64,000 nucleotides of DNA from Acetatifactor sp. Lineage in GTDB: Bacteria > Bacillota > Clostridia > Lachnospirales > Lachnospiraceae. The position numbers and the translations under genes are program-made. A model generated the notes under the pieces. The model was given only the letters and a program-made list of their open reading frames with translations, made no database searches and was not told where the DNA came from. Numbering within the stretch: position 1 is the first letter of the stretch; each line of letters begins with the position of its first letter. Positions 51,500 through 60,723 of this stretch are shown here, piece after piece. The stretch lies in NCBI GenBank assembly GCA_016290775.1, contig JAEEVF010000012.1, forward strand, positions 1 through 64,000, written 5' to 3'.

Positions 51500-53563
51500 A
51501 TGAAAAAACATCCTAAATTGTCTATGGACTTGCCAAAGCTACGATTTGGCATCCGATATCAGGTTTTACTCAGTTTTTTGATCCCAATCATATTTATCAT
51601 ATTGGTCGGCGTGATCGCGTACAATAAGGCACAGTCCGGCATGCGCGAAAAGTACGTGAACTCCACGAATGAGACGATGAAGATGGCAGCCGCACAGGTG
51701 GACCTGGTGTCCTCCTTTGTGAAGGCGGAGGCCATGCGATATTCCTTCGACGACGAACTGTTTCGGCTGACGACGGGGAAATATGCCAACGACCCGCAGG
51801 GGTTCAACAAGGCATCCGATGCCGTGAGCGCCAACATCAACGCGACGCAGACGGGGAATGAGTATCTACGGCACATTCACGTGATCACCAAGGACGGTGA
51901 GCGCATGTTTTCCACGAAGCGGAGCATGCCGTTAGGGTTCCTTGAGGAATACCTGGAAACCATGCAGGGAAACTCCGGCTGGTTTGATTCTCACCCTCTG
52001 CTGGACGAGAAGCTAAGCTTCCAGGAAAACGATGCCTATCTTTTCGGCTATCACGCAACGACGCAGAGCAAAACGGCAGTGATCGTAATGGACGTTTCGC
52101 AATCTGCCATGCAAGAATTCCTTGACGGCATTAACCTTGGCGAGGGAAGCACGATCGCACTTGTCACGATGAATGGCAGGGAGATCTCACACAGGTCCGG
52201 CAAGGCGCTGGATTGGCCTAAGGAGAGCATTTTTGCAGGCTCGGACATGTATGGAAAAGTCAAGGCGCAGATTGCCGAAGGAACGACGAGCGGCGTGAGC
52301 GAGATCAGTTACCACGGAGAAGACAGCCTTTTGTTCTACGCACTGTGCGAAGAGCCAGGATGCGTCGTCTGTGCACTGGTTCCCCTTTCCACGGTGACGG
52401 CCGAGGCGCGGGACATCCGGATCCTCACCTTTATCGTGGTGCTCATTGCACTCCTTATCGCATCCGCAGTCGGCCTTTGGATCACGATCCGCATTCAAAG
52501 GAACATAAAAAAGCTTTCGGACGGTCTTGGCGAGATGGCCAAGGGTGACCTGACCGTGAAGATCGAGGCGGATGGCAGGGACGAGTTCTCAGACCTGGCG
52601 GAAACGACCTCCGAAATGATCTACCAGACAAGGAGTTTGGTTGGAAAGGTGGATGACGCCGTGGGCGGCGTGGAGGATTGTGCCAACGACGTACAGAACG
52701 CCTCGGCTATGCTCGGTGCACAGTCCGGAAACATTGCGGCGGCCATGGCTGAGATGACGGAAGGCATGAAGCAGCAAAAGCTTCACGCGCAGGAGTGCGT
52801 TACCGTGACGGATAAGCTCTCCGACGAGATGCGTGCCATTTCCCGTCAGATCAGTGCCATCCAGACCGTGATGGAGGAGACGGATGCCATGATCAGCGAG
52901 GGCATGCGCATGGTGAAGACCTTGGGCGAACGCGCACAGGACACGGCGCAGGCGACGGACAGCGTGAAGGATTCCGTGGGCGCGTTGCTTGGTGAGACCT
53001 CGAAGATCAATTCCTTCGTGGAGACGATCCGGAACATCTCCGCGCAGACCAATCTTCTTTCGCTGAATGCTTCCATCGAAGCGTCCCGCGCCGGCGAAGC
53101 AGGAAAAGGCTTTGCCGTCGTCGCTGAGGAGATCCGCAATCTTGCCGCTGAGTCCACAAAGGCAGCAGGCGAGATCAAGAAGATGGTGGAGAAGATCAAC
53201 GATCAGACGAAGATGAGTACGGGTAGCGTTTCGCGGGCCCGCGAGATCGCAAATGAGCAGTTCGAGCTCATGAACCAGACGACGCAGGTGTTTGACCGCA
53301 TGCAGGGTTCCATGGAACAGCTGACGAAGGAGCTCGAAAAGATCACGCAGACCACGAATGAAGCAGACGCCAAAAGGCTCGAGGCCGTGGAGAGCGTACG
53401 AAGCATTTCCAACATCATCGGCGAGGCCGGTGAAAATGCCGAAACGGTACAGGACGTGCTCACGCAGCTGCAAGAGGAGATCATCCATCTGGGCGTTACG
53501 GCACGGGAACTTGGCAGCAGTATGGACGAGTTAAAAACGGAGGTTGCAGCCTTCATTTTATGA
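51500..53563 (+). CDS. Methyl-accepting chemotaxis protein
   Basis: 687 residues. Membrane helices at about 22-43 and 306-326 flank a 260-residue Cache-like extracellular domain. A HAMP domain ([20 protein letters not shown]) follows, and the signalling hairpin tip reads [20 protein letters not shown] with [13 protein letters not shown]. It would sense a small ligand outside and act on CheA. Its stop overlaps the inverted repeat of the cellobiose phosphorylase promoter, suggesting the ligand may be cellulose-derived sugar, but this is inference. Confidence 0.9.
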   Translation: MKKHPKLSMDLPKLRFGIRYQVLLSFLIPIIFIILVGVIAYNKAQSGMREKYVNSTNETMKMAAAQVDLVSSFVKAEAMRYSFDDELFRLTTGKYANDPQGFNKASDAVSANINATQTGNEYLRHIHVITKDGERMFSTKRSMPLGFLEEYLETMQGNSGWFDSHPLLDEKLSFQENDAYLFGYHATTQSKTAVIVMDVSQSAMQEFLDGINLGEGSTIALVTMNGREISHRSGKALDWPKESIFAGSDMYGKVKAQIAEGTTSGVSEISYHGEDSLLFYALCEEPGCVVCALVPLSTVTAEARDIRILTFIVVLIALLIASAVGLWITIRIQRNIKKLSDGLGEMAKGDLTVKIEADGRDEFSDLAETTSEMIYQTRSLVGKVDDAVGGVEDCANDVQNASAMLGAQSGNIAAAMAEMTEGMKQQKLHAQECVTVTDKLSDEMRAISRQISAIQTVMEETDAMISEGMRMVKTLGERAQDTAQATDSVKDSVGALLGETSKINSFVETIRNISAQTNLLSLNASIEASRAGEAGKGFAVVAEEIRNLAAESTKAAGEIKKMVEKINDQTKMSTGSVSRAREIANEQFELMNQTTQVFDRMQGSMEQLTKELEKITQTTNEADAKRLEAVESVRSISNIIGEAGENAETVQDVLTQLQEEIIHLGVTARELGSSMDELKTEVAAFIL

Positions 53564-53604
53564 CAATAAAATCCATTGTCAGTTTGTAATAAAACAGGTA
53601 AAGT
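53561..53604 (+). promoter_or_regulatory. Promoter and operator candidate of cellobiose phosphorylase gene
   Basis: TTGTCA (53576-53581), 17-bp spacer, TAAAGT (53599-53604). A perfect inverted repeat TGACAAT (53561-53567)/ATTGTCA (53575-53581) with 7-nt gap contains the whole -35 element and begins in the stop codon of the chemoreceptor gene. A repressor bound there would block the promoter. Confidence 0.6.
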
Positions 53605-53644
53605 AATAAGCAAAGTGATATCAAACCCATAGGAGGTATAAAAC

Positions 53645-56038
53645 ATGCAATACGGTTATTTTGACGAGGCGAAAAAGGAATACGTGATCACCAAGCCGAA
53701 CACCCCGGCACCTTGGGCGAACTACCTTGGTTCCCCGGCTTACGGCGCGATCATCTCCAACAACGCGGGCGGTTACAGCTTTGTAAAGAGCGGCGCCAAC
53801 GGACGTATCATCCGCTATCATTTCAACAGTGATGACACGCCCGGCAGATATGTTTATCTTCGCGATGACGACACGAAGGATTTCTGGTCCGCAACCTGGC
53901 AGCCCGTTGGCAAAGACTTAAAGGACTATAAGAGCGAGTGCCATCACGGAACCTCTTACTCCACCATGATCGCAGAGTACGCCGGGATCCGTTCCGAGGT
54001 TCTGTACTACGTGCCCCTCGGAAAGACCTATGAGGTATGGGCCGCAAAGGTGACCAACCAGAGCGCAAAGCCTCGTACCATTTCCGTATTCGGTTATGCG
54101 GAGTTCACGAATGAGAGCAACTACGAGCAGGATCAGGTAAACCTGCAGTACACGCAGTTCATCACCACCACCTATTTTGAGAACAATAAGATCTACCAGA
54201 AGATCAATCAGAACTTTGGCAAGGATGCGACCGGTTCCAACCACAAGGAGCGTTTCTTTGGCATGGCGGGTCAGACCGTGAAGTCCTATAACGGCGACAA
54301 GCAGGCCTTCCTTGGCAATTATCATTCCTATGGCAATCCCATCGCCGTGGAAAACGGCGCTTGCGACAACGTGCTGAATTACAACTCCAACGGCTGCGGC
54401 GCTTTGCATACGCAGATCACCTTAGAGCCCGGCGAGACGAAGGAAGTTGCGTTCCTGCTCGGTCAGGCAGAGCCTTGGGTGGCAGACGAGATCCTCGCCG
54501 CATACAAGGACCTTTCCGTTGTGGAGAAGGAAAAGCAAGAGCTCATCACCTATTGGCACGGCAAGCTCATGAACTTCCAGGTGAACACCCCGGATCCTGC
54601 ATTCAACAGCATGATCAATACCTGGAATGCATATCAGTGCTTCATCACCTTTACCTGGTCCAGAGCGGCATCCTTCAGCTACTGCGGACAGCGTAACGGT
54701 TACGGTTATCGTGACACCGTACAGGACATTCAGGGCATTATCCATCTGGATCCCGAGATGGCAGAAAAGCAGATCACCTTTATGCTCTCCGCACAGGTGG
54801 ACAACGGTGGCGGACTGCCTTTGGTAAAATATGATCACAATCCCGGACATGAGGACACGCCGGACGACGAGTCCTACGTTCGCGCAACCGGACATCCCGC
54901 ATATCGTGCAGACGATGCACTTTGGCTCTTCCCGACCGTTTGGAAATATGTTTCCGAAACCGGCAACAAGGATTATATCAAGCAGGTGATCCCTTATGCC
55001 AACAAGGACGAGGGCACTGTTTACGATCACTTGAAGAGAGCCATTCAGTTCTCCATGGATCGCCTTGGCGACCACAAGATGCCCGCAGGTCTGCATGCAG
55101 ACTGGAATGACTGCCTGCGTCTTGGCAAGAAGGGTGAGTCCACCTTCGTGGCACTGCAGCTTTACTATGCATTCACCGTTATGAAGGGCTTTGCAAAGGA
55201 TCTGAATGATACCGAATATCTTGCATATCTTGAGGCTACGCAGAAGGAACTGGGCGACATCATCAACAAGGAGTGCTGGGAGGATGACAGATTCGTCCGC
55301 GGCATCAAGGAGGATGGTCAGGTCATCGGTTCCAAGAATGATCCTGAAGCAAGCATGTGGCTGAATCCTCAGTCCTGGGCAGTCATCAGTGGCCTTGCAA
55401 CCAAGGACCAGGCGGAGAAGGCCCTCGAGAGCGTACACCGCGAGCTGAACACCAAGTATGGCGTTCGCGTGATGGCACCTTCCTATGTTGACCATGCATT
55501 TGACGGCGCGCTGGCACTGCTCTTTAACCCCTCCACCAAGGAGAACGGCGGTATTTTCTCGCAGCCTCAGGGATGGATCATCCTTGCGGAATCCTTGATG
55601 GGACATGGCGACAGAGCCTTCGAGTACTTCACCGAGAGCTCTCCTGCATCGCAGAACAACGACGCAGACGTACGTCGCCTGGAGCCTTACGTACATGGCC
55701 AGTTCACCGAAGCAGACGAGTCTCCTTTCCATGGCAGAAGCCACGTGCATTGGCTGACTGGTACCGCATCCACCTGTATGGTAGGTTGTGTGGAAGGTAT
55801 CTGCGGCATGAGACCTGACCTGAACGGCCTCTGGGTTTGCCCGACCATTCCTTCGGCATGGAAGGAAATGACCATTGACAAGAATTTCCGTGGCAAGAAG
55901 CTCCACATCACCGTCCGCAACGAAAGCGGCGCACAGTGCGGCTTCAAGGAGTTCTACCTCAACGGCGTAAAGCTCGACCAGCCTTACGTTCCCGCATCCG
56001 AAATGAAGGATGAGAACGAAGTTATCGTAGTGATGTAG
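53645..56038 (+). CDS. Cellobiose phosphorylase (GH94)
   Basis: 797 residues, normal for the family; AGGAGGT upstream. N-terminal beta sandwich with TPGRYVYLRDDDTKDFWSA and SECHHGTSYS, then an (alpha/alpha)6 barrel with GQRNGYGYRDTVQDI, and the catalytic acid Asp489 in HADWNDC. No signal peptide: it works inside the cell, splitting cellobiose with phosphate to glucose-1-phosphate and glucose. The long N-terminal match favours cellobiose over cellodextrin or chitobiose phosphorylase. It is followed by its terminator at 56089. Confidence 0.93.
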   Translation: MQYGYFDEAKKEYVITKPNTPAPWANYLGSPAYGAIISNNAGGYSFVKSGANGRIIRYHFNSDDTPGRYVYLRDDDTKDFWSATWQPVGKDLKDYKSECHHGTSYSTMIAEYAGIRSEVLYYVPLGKTYEVWAAKVTNQSAKPRTISVFGYAEFTNESNYEQDQVNLQYTQFITTTYFENNKIYQKINQNFGKDATGSNHKERFFGMAGQTVKSYNGDKQAFLGNYHSYGNPIAVENGACDNVLNYNSNGCGALHTQITLEPGETKEVAFLLGQAEPWVADEILAAYKDLSVVEKEKQELITYWHGKLMNFQVNTPDPAFNSMINTWNAYQCFITFTWSRAASFSYCGQRNGYGYRDTVQDIQGIIHLDPEMAEKQITFMLSAQVDNGGGLPLVKYDHNPGHEDTPDDESYVRATGHPAYRADDALWLFPTVWKYVSETGNKDYIKQVIPYANKDEGTVYDHLKRAIQFSMDRLGDHKMPAGLHADWNDCLRLGKKGESTFVALQLYYAFTVMKGFAKDLNDTEYLAYLEATQKELGDIINKECWEDDRFVRGIKEDGQVIGSKNDPEASMWLNPQSWAVISGLATKDQAEKALESVHRELNTKYGVRVMAPSYVDHAFDGALALLFNPSTKENGGIFSQPQGWIILAESLMGHGDRAFEYFTESSPASQNNDADVRRLEPYVHGQFTEADESPFHGRSHVHWLTGTASTCMVGCVEGICGMRPDLNGLWVCPTIPSAWKEMTIDKNFRGKKLHITVRNESGAQCGFKEFYLNGVKLDQPYVPASEMKDENEVIVVM

Positions 56039-56080
56039 GATGGATTCTACAGAACGAAGTGGTTGTAGTGACGTAAGTTA
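56013..56080 (+). repeat. 38-bp tandem duplication of the gene's 3' end
   Basis: AGAACGAAGTTATCGTAGTG at 56013 recurs as AGAACGAAGTGGTTGTAGTG at 56051, offset 38 bp; the second copy also carries a stop in frame. It lies outside the coding region and looks like a decayed duplication of the last codons. Confidence 0.65.
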
Positions 56081-56088
56081 GATTTTGT

Positions 56089-56134
56089 ATAGGGGAGTAT
56101 TTCATTTGATTTGCTCCCCTATTATTTCTCTTTT
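56089..56134 (+). terminator. Rho-independent terminator of the cellobiose phosphorylase gene
   Basis: ATAGGGGAG (56089-56097) pairs perfectly with CTCCCCTAT (56114-56122) over 9 bp, followed by TATTTCTCTTTT. The rest of the 1026-bp gap to 57064 holds the two arrays listed next and no gene. Confidence 0.8.
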
Positions 56135-56240
56135 CAGATAAAACGATTTACCACTCTGATTTCCGTATGTTTTCTTTAAGATGCTGATTTGACGGGTCCT
56201 TAGCCCTTTCATAACTGTCCTGCTTTCGTTTTTTGTTATT

Positions 56241-56833
56241 AAACAGTGAAAGTAATAAGGTGTCTACTGTCAGATTTTGTTTTTGGGAAGACAGACAGTA
56301 GTTTACAACTGGCTATTTTTGATATTTGTCATTTGGACAGTACAATTCTGCCATAAATAACTGTCTGGATTGCGAAAGATGAAATTGGACAGTAAAATGC
56401 TCTCATTTATCACTGTTTAGGATGTTATTTTATAAACGGGACAGAAATGTCCTCAAGCTAACGACTGCTCGGAAGGATTTTTTGTAAATGAGGCAGTATT
56501 TTTGAAACAGCATCGACTGCCTGAGAAGTGGAAAGTGGGCGATGGGCAAGTAAAAGAGGTGGGAAATGCTTGCCTGAGAGATGAAAAAGGAATCCAGGCA
56601 AGTAAAAGAGGTGGGAAATGCTTGCTTGAGAGATGAAAAAGGAATCCAGGCAAGCAAGAGAGGTGGGAAATGCTTGCCGGAGAAGCGAAAGGTGGATAAT
56701 AAGCAAGCAAAAGCGGCAACAATTACATGCCTGAAAAATAAAAAACTGGACTCAGGCAAGCGTAGGTGACTGAAATGCTTGCCTGGAAAACCCAAATGAG
56801 AACCGAGCAAGCGGAAATGAAGAGGTAGTGACG
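56241..56833. repeat. Tandem array of ~52-bp units, each with an inverted pair
   Basis: Unit starts are near 56242, 56293, 56335, 56387, 56439, 56492, 56545, 56597, 56649, 56702, 56755 and 56806, mostly 51 to 53 bp apart (one gap is 42). Most units carry two 5- to 6-bp arms separated by 18 nt: ACAGT/ACTGT at 56242, GACAGT/ACTGTC at 56335, GGCAGT/ACTGCC at 56492, GGCAAG/CTTGCC at 56545, 56649 and 56755 (17 nt in the last). Units at 56545, 56597 and 56649 are almost identical; the rest are diverged. Open frames across this stretch on either strand are repeat-driven and not credible genes. Confidence 0.8.
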
Positions 56834-56851
56834 GGAGGTAGGAGAACTTTA

Positions 56852-57040
56852 GATCATGCAAGGCAGAATCATATAAGGCAAAATCATGTGAGGCAAAATC
56901 ATACAAGGCGGAATCATGCGAGGCAAAATCATGCAAGGCAAAATCATGTGAGGCAAAATCATGCAAGGCAAAATCATGTGAGGCAAAAACATGCGAGGCA
57001 GAATCATACAAGGCAAAATCACATAATATAAAATCATATA
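56852..57040. repeat. 15-bp tandem array next to the arabinofuranosidase gene
   Basis: Twelve 15-bp units with consensus AGGCAAAATCATGCA begin at 56861, 56876 and so on to 57026, with a partial unit at 56852. The last two units drift to A/T-rich sequence. The array ends 13 bp before the GGAGGG ribosome site of the GH51 gene. As 15 is a multiple of three, it gives pentapeptide-like open frames (RQNHx on plus, MILPx on minus); no good start site makes either a likely gene. Confidence 0.9.
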
Positions 57041-57064
57041 CAATAAAACAGGAGGGTTACAGAA

Positions 57065-58672
57065 ATGGCAGAAACAGCGAAAATTACGGTGCATCCGTCG
57101 TTCAAGATCGGGGAGATTTCCCCGCGGCTCTTCAGTACGTTTTTGGAGCCGATCGGCAGCATGGTGAACGGCACGATGTACAACCCCAAGCACCCCACCG
57201 CGGACGAGCAGGGATTTCGAACCGACTTCATTAACGGCTTGAAAGGAACTGGCATGCCTGCATGCCGTCTGCCCGGCGGAAACTTCGTGTCCGCATGGCA
57301 GTGGAAGGATTCCATCGGCCCCAAGGATCAGAGAAAGGTACACCTCGATCCGGCGTGGTATCAATTCATCCCCAACGACGTGGGACATGACGAATACCTG
57401 CAGTGGGCGGAGAAGGTTGGCACTGAGCCCCTTTACACCGTAAACTGCGGCACCGGCACCTTCCAGGATGCCATGGACTTGGTGGAATATACCAACTTCG
57501 AGGGCGGTTCCTACTGGTCCGACCTGCGTAAGAAAAACGGTCATGAGAAGCCTTACGGCGTAAAGACCTGGTACCTTGGCAATGAGATGGACGGCCCATG
57601 GCAGCTGGGCTCCTGGGACAAGGATCCCAGAGGCTACGGCGTTCGCTGCAACGAGCTTTCCAAGGCAATGAAGTGGATCGATGCCTCCATTGAGACCGCA
57701 GTGTGTGCTTCCTCCGCACTGTTCATGGATCATTATCCCACCTGGGAAGAGACCGTGCTTCAGGAATGTTATGAAACCGTGGACTATCTCTCCATGCATC
57801 ATTATCACAGCGCACCTCCCGGAGACTGGAAGGCACTGCTTGGCGGCTCTGCATATTACGAGGATTTCATCAACACCGAGATCGCAATGTGCGACCTGGT
57901 TGGCGCTAAGTGCCGCTCGCCCAAGAAGATCATGCTTTCCTTCGACGAATACGGTGCAATGGTGCGTCCCAACAGCCCGCTCCATCCTGGCTACGGCTAT
58001 CACAACATGGCAAGGGCACATTATCGCTTTGACCCGAAGCGTCCCTACATTTTGCACGATCCCGACAAGATGCCTGACAGACAATTCCCCGGCGGAGACA
58101 TCCTGCATATGCTTTCGATGGTGTCGATCCAGCTCGCGTTCCTGCGCCATGCAGACCGCGTAAAGATCGGTTGCATGACGGGCGGCCTTGGTGCTCTGTG
58201 TGCGTCCAACCATGATCACGTTTGGAGGTCCGCATCGCATTATGCCTTCATGGATCTGATCAACTTTGCAAAGGGAACTTCCATGCAGACGGACATACAG
58301 AGTGAGACCTATGACCTTCCGGGATATGCCATCGACGACACTTCGCAATATACCGGCAAGGAAGGCCTGACCTTCATTGACAGCGCAACGGCATGGGATG
58401 AGGATGCACAGGAGCTCACCGTATTTGTGATCAACCGCAACGAAGATGCGGAGTATCCGATTGAACTGGACGTACGTGGTTTCGAGGAGTATAATTTTGT
58501 TAAGCATATCGAATTATGCGATCAGGATCTGGATGCGAAAAACAGTTTCGAGGAGCCGGATAGGATCAAACCTGTAGAAAACCTTGGCGGTAGCTTTGCA
58601 GGCGGCATTCTTTCCGCACACGTAAAGCCTCTCTCCTGGAACGTATTCCGTTTCGAGAAAAAGAAGGCGTAA
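57065..58672 (+). CDS. abfA: Alpha-L-arabinofuranosidase (GH51)
   Basis: 535 residues; GGAGGG upstream, start directly after the 15-bp array. A TIM barrel with the catalytic acid/base Glu174 in LGNEMDGPW and nucleophile Glu295 in SFDEYG, then a C-terminal beta domain. Early signature PRLFSTFLEPIG and CRLPGGNFVS are typical of GH51. No signal peptide, so it removes arabinose from imported arabinoxylan or arabinan oligosaccharides. It is followed 39 bp later by a sugar-sensing GGDEF protein. Confidence 0.93.
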   Translation: MAETAKITVHPSFKIGEISPRLFSTFLEPIGSMVNGTMYNPKHPTADEQGFRTDFINGLKGTGMPACRLPGGNFVSAWQWKDSIGPKDQRKVHLDPAWYQFIPNDVGHDEYLQWAEKVGTEPLYTVNCGTGTFQDAMDLVEYTNFEGGSYWSDLRKKNGHEKPYGVKTWYLGNEMDGPWQLGSWDKDPRGYGVRCNELSKAMKWIDASIETAVCASSALFMDHYPTWEETVLQECYETVDYLSMHHYHSAPPGDWKALLGGSAYYEDFINTEIAMCDLVGAKCRSPKKIMLSFDEYGAMVRPNSPLHPGYGYHNMARAHYRFDPKRPYILHDPDKMPDRQFPGGDILHMLSMVSIQLAFLRHADRVKIGCMTGGLGALCASNHDHVWRSASHYAFMDLINFAKGTSMQTDIQSETYDLPGYAIDDTSQYTGKEGLTFIDSATAWDEDAQELTVFVINRNEDAEYPIELDVRGFEEYNFVKHIELCDQDLDAKNSFEEPDRIKPVENLGGSFAGGILSAHVKPLSWNVFRFEKKKA

Positions 58673-58673
58673 C

Positions 58674-58687
58674 GCGGAGGGCTCCGC
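58674..58687 (+). other. Small perfect hairpin between GH51 and GGDEF genes
   Basis: GCGGAG, GG, CTCCGC: 6-bp arms. No T-run follows, so it is not a typical terminator; it may be an mRNA processing or stabilising structure. Confidence 0.35.
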
Positions 58688-58711
58688 ACAAAAGAGGATT
58701 TTTCGGAGCGT

Positions 58712-60682
58712 ATGAAGGAAAAAATCGCAGTTTTTGCAAATGGATGGAGCTATGAGTTCCTGGCACAGGCCCTGGATGGGATCAAACGATACGCGGCGTC
58801 GGAGGATTTTGACGTCTATGTTTTCACGTGCTTTGCAAGCTACAACGTTACCGAGGATCAAAGAGAGGGCGAGTTTGGCATTTACAAGCTTTGTAACCTC
58901 AAGGACTATGACGGCGTCATTGTTTTTTCCAACATGTTCAACTCGGAGGAAAAGGCACTTGAGGCCTGCACTCTGGCAAAACGCCAGGGCGTTCCCGTGG
59001 TCAGCATCGGTAATGAGTTTGAGGGAATCCCTTACATGGGCGTGGACGGAAATACCGGGATGCGCGACATGATCACGCATCTCGTGGAAAAGCACGGCGT
59101 AAAAAAGGTTTGGTTCATTGGCGGAACGCCAGACCATGAAGAGAGCAACGCTCGTCTTGCGATCACAAGGGCCGTTTTGAAGGAGCATGGGCACAGCCTG
59201 CCGAAGAAATATGTTCGCTACGGCATGTGGACGAATCAACTGTCGGCAGATGCCATAGATGAGCTTCTCGAAAAGGAAGGTAAGCTGCCGGATGCGATCG
59301 TATGTGCCAACGACGTCATGGCCATGTCGGTGATCACGGAGCTCACGAAGCTTGGGTATGACCTTCCCAAGGACGTGATCGTGACGGGCTTTGACAATGT
59401 GGCGGATGGTCACATTCTGTATCCTTCCCTGACGACGGTGCGCCAGAATTATGAAGAACTTGGATGGCAGTGTTGCAAGATACTCTATGACCAGATCCAG
59501 GGGAAAAAGAGCAAGAAAAAGAACCTTATCCCCGCGAACATGGTGATCGGAGAAAGCTGCGGATGCAACGGAGACATAGATCATTGGGCGCTTCGCAAGG
59601 AATTCTGCAAGCATTATTACGAGAAGAACACGGATGATGCCACGATGGAGCAGAGGGAACGCACCATGCGCCACAAGATCTCAGAGTCCACAAGCTATGC
59701 GGAATTAAAGACGGCCCTTCGGGCTCATTTCGAAAAGTATCACTTGTATGAAGGACCGGAGCTTAGTCTCGTGGTCAATGCGGATTATTTCCGCGACGTG
59801 ATGGCGTCGGAACAGGAGATCCAGCAAAAGAAGGCAAAAAGAAAGCTTGAGGTCGTGGTCACCCTGAAGGACGGAAAGGCGCAAATGATCGATCAAGTGG
59901 ATCGCTCCAAGCTGATCCCGGGGTATGAGAAAAAGGCAGGAGAGCAGCGAGTGTTCTTCCTCTTGCCGCTGCATTACATGCAGTATAATTACGGCTATTT
60001 TGTGCTGGCTGATACGTCGCGCGTCGTGCAGGCGAACTTTCTTTACGAATACATGGAAAAGCTTCAGCAGGCGTTAAAGATGCTTCGCACGAACCTTCGC
60101 CTGGACATGCTCAACAAGAACCTGACGAAGCTTTACGACAGGGATCCAATGACGGATCTCTACAACCGCTTTGGATATGAGAACCGTGCGATCCCATTGT
60201 ATCAGGAAAGCGTTCGCAAGCATTCGCCCATGATGGTGATGTTCGTAGACATCAACTTCATGAAGCGCATCAACGATCAGTTTGGACACATCCACGGTGA
60301 CATTGCGATCAAGACGGTTGCGGAGGCCATCAAGGCCGTCGTTCAGGAAAACTGGATCGCGGTACGATTTGGCGGAGATGAATTTTTGATCATTGCGCCG
60401 GACTGTGACGACCATCAGGCCTGTCACGTCAAGTACAGCATCCTGGAGTATATGGAAGCGAAGAACAATGACGGCACGAGGCCTTATCGGATCTCCGCGA
60501 GCTGCGGCTACGTGATCACGGAGCCCGACAGTGGAAATCCCCTTCAGGAGTATATTCGTGAGGCGGACAGGCTGATGTATGAGATCAAGCGTGAGGTGCA
60601 TGCGAGAGACGAGGTGGAAAGAGCCTTGGAAGCGCAGGCGAGAGAACGTAAGAAGACCTCACATTATGAGTGGTATCGCTAA
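58712..60682 (+). CDS. Sugar-binding (LacI-type periplasmic fold) domain fused to GGDEF diguanylate cyclase
   Basis: 656 residues. Residues 1-290 have the LacI/RbsB-type sugar-binding fold (VFANGWSYEFLAQALDGIKR at the start, DAIVCANDVMAMSVITEL, VTGFDNVADG), but no DNA-binding helix-turn-helix and no signal peptide. A helical linker with a coiled coil (about 300-490) leads to a GGDEF domain: DRDPMTDLYNRFGYENR, and FGGDEF at 553-558 with the active-site motif intact. The residues before GGDEF do not form an RxxD inhibitory site. It would make c-di-GMP in response to an intracellular sugar. The fusion is seen in some Clostridia from memory. Confidence 0.85.
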   Translation: MKEKIAVFANGWSYEFLAQALDGIKRYAASEDFDVYVFTCFASYNVTEDQREGEFGIYKLCNLKDYDGVIVFSNMFNSEEKALEACTLAKRQGVPVVSIGNEFEGIPYMGVDGNTGMRDMITHLVEKHGVKKVWFIGGTPDHEESNARLAITRAVLKEHGHSLPKKYVRYGMWTNQLSADAIDELLEKEGKLPDAIVCANDVMAMSVITELTKLGYDLPKDVIVTGFDNVADGHILYPSLTTVRQNYEELGWQCCKILYDQIQGKKSKKKNLIPANMVIGESCGCNGDIDHWALRKEFCKHYYEKNTDDATMEQRERTMRHKISESTSYAELKTALRAHFEKYHLYEGPELSLVVNADYFRDVMASEQEIQQKKAKRKLEVVVTLKDGKAQMIDQVDRSKLIPGYEKKAGEQRVFFLLPLHYMQYNYGYFVLADTSRVVQANFLYEYMEKLQQALKMLRTNLRLDMLNKNLTKLYDRDPMTDLYNRFGYENRAIPLYQESVRKHSPMMVMFVDINFMKRINDQFGHIHGDIAIKTVAEAIKAVVQENWIAVRFGGDEFLIIAPDCDDHQACHVKYSILEYMEAKNNDGTRPYRISASCGYVITEPDSGNPLQEYIREADRLMYEIKREVHARDEVERALEAQARERKKTSHYEWYR

Positions 60683-60690
60683 ATAGTATT

Positions 60691-60723
60691 ATTAAAAATG
60701 GGAAGACGATCACTCGTCTTCCC
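60691..60723 (-). terminator. Hairpin terminator of the XRE operon (minus strand)
   Basis: GGGAAGACGA (60700-60709) pairs with TCGTCTTCCC (60714-60723) over 10 bp with a 4-nt loop; on the minus strand it is followed by ATTTTTAA. The XRE stop codon lies in the loop. The plus-strand GGDEF gene ends 18 bp away, so it may work in both directions. Confidence 0.75.

Noticed and set aside
54422..55906. 494-residue open frame opposite cellobiose phosphorylase
   Set aside because: Antisense of a conserved enzyme; no ribosome site and no domain.
56241..56833. CRISPR array
   Set aside because: The units are contiguous and internally palindromic, without unique spacers between constant repeats, and no cas genes are present.
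56430..57011. 193-residue open frame on the minus strand across the repeat arrays
   Set aside because: Its sequence is simply the translated 15-bp and 52-bp repeats, with no ribosome site and no domain; absence of stops follows from repeat length.
56828..57031. 67-residue plus-strand frame of RQNHx pentapeptides
   Set aside because: It arises from the 15-bp array being a multiple of three. The GTG start has only a poorly spaced site. Kept as a remark under the repeat, not as a gene.
56849..58507. 552-residue open frame opposite the GH51 gene
   Set aside because: It is the antisense of a clearly recognisable arabinofuranosidase with intact catalytic residues.
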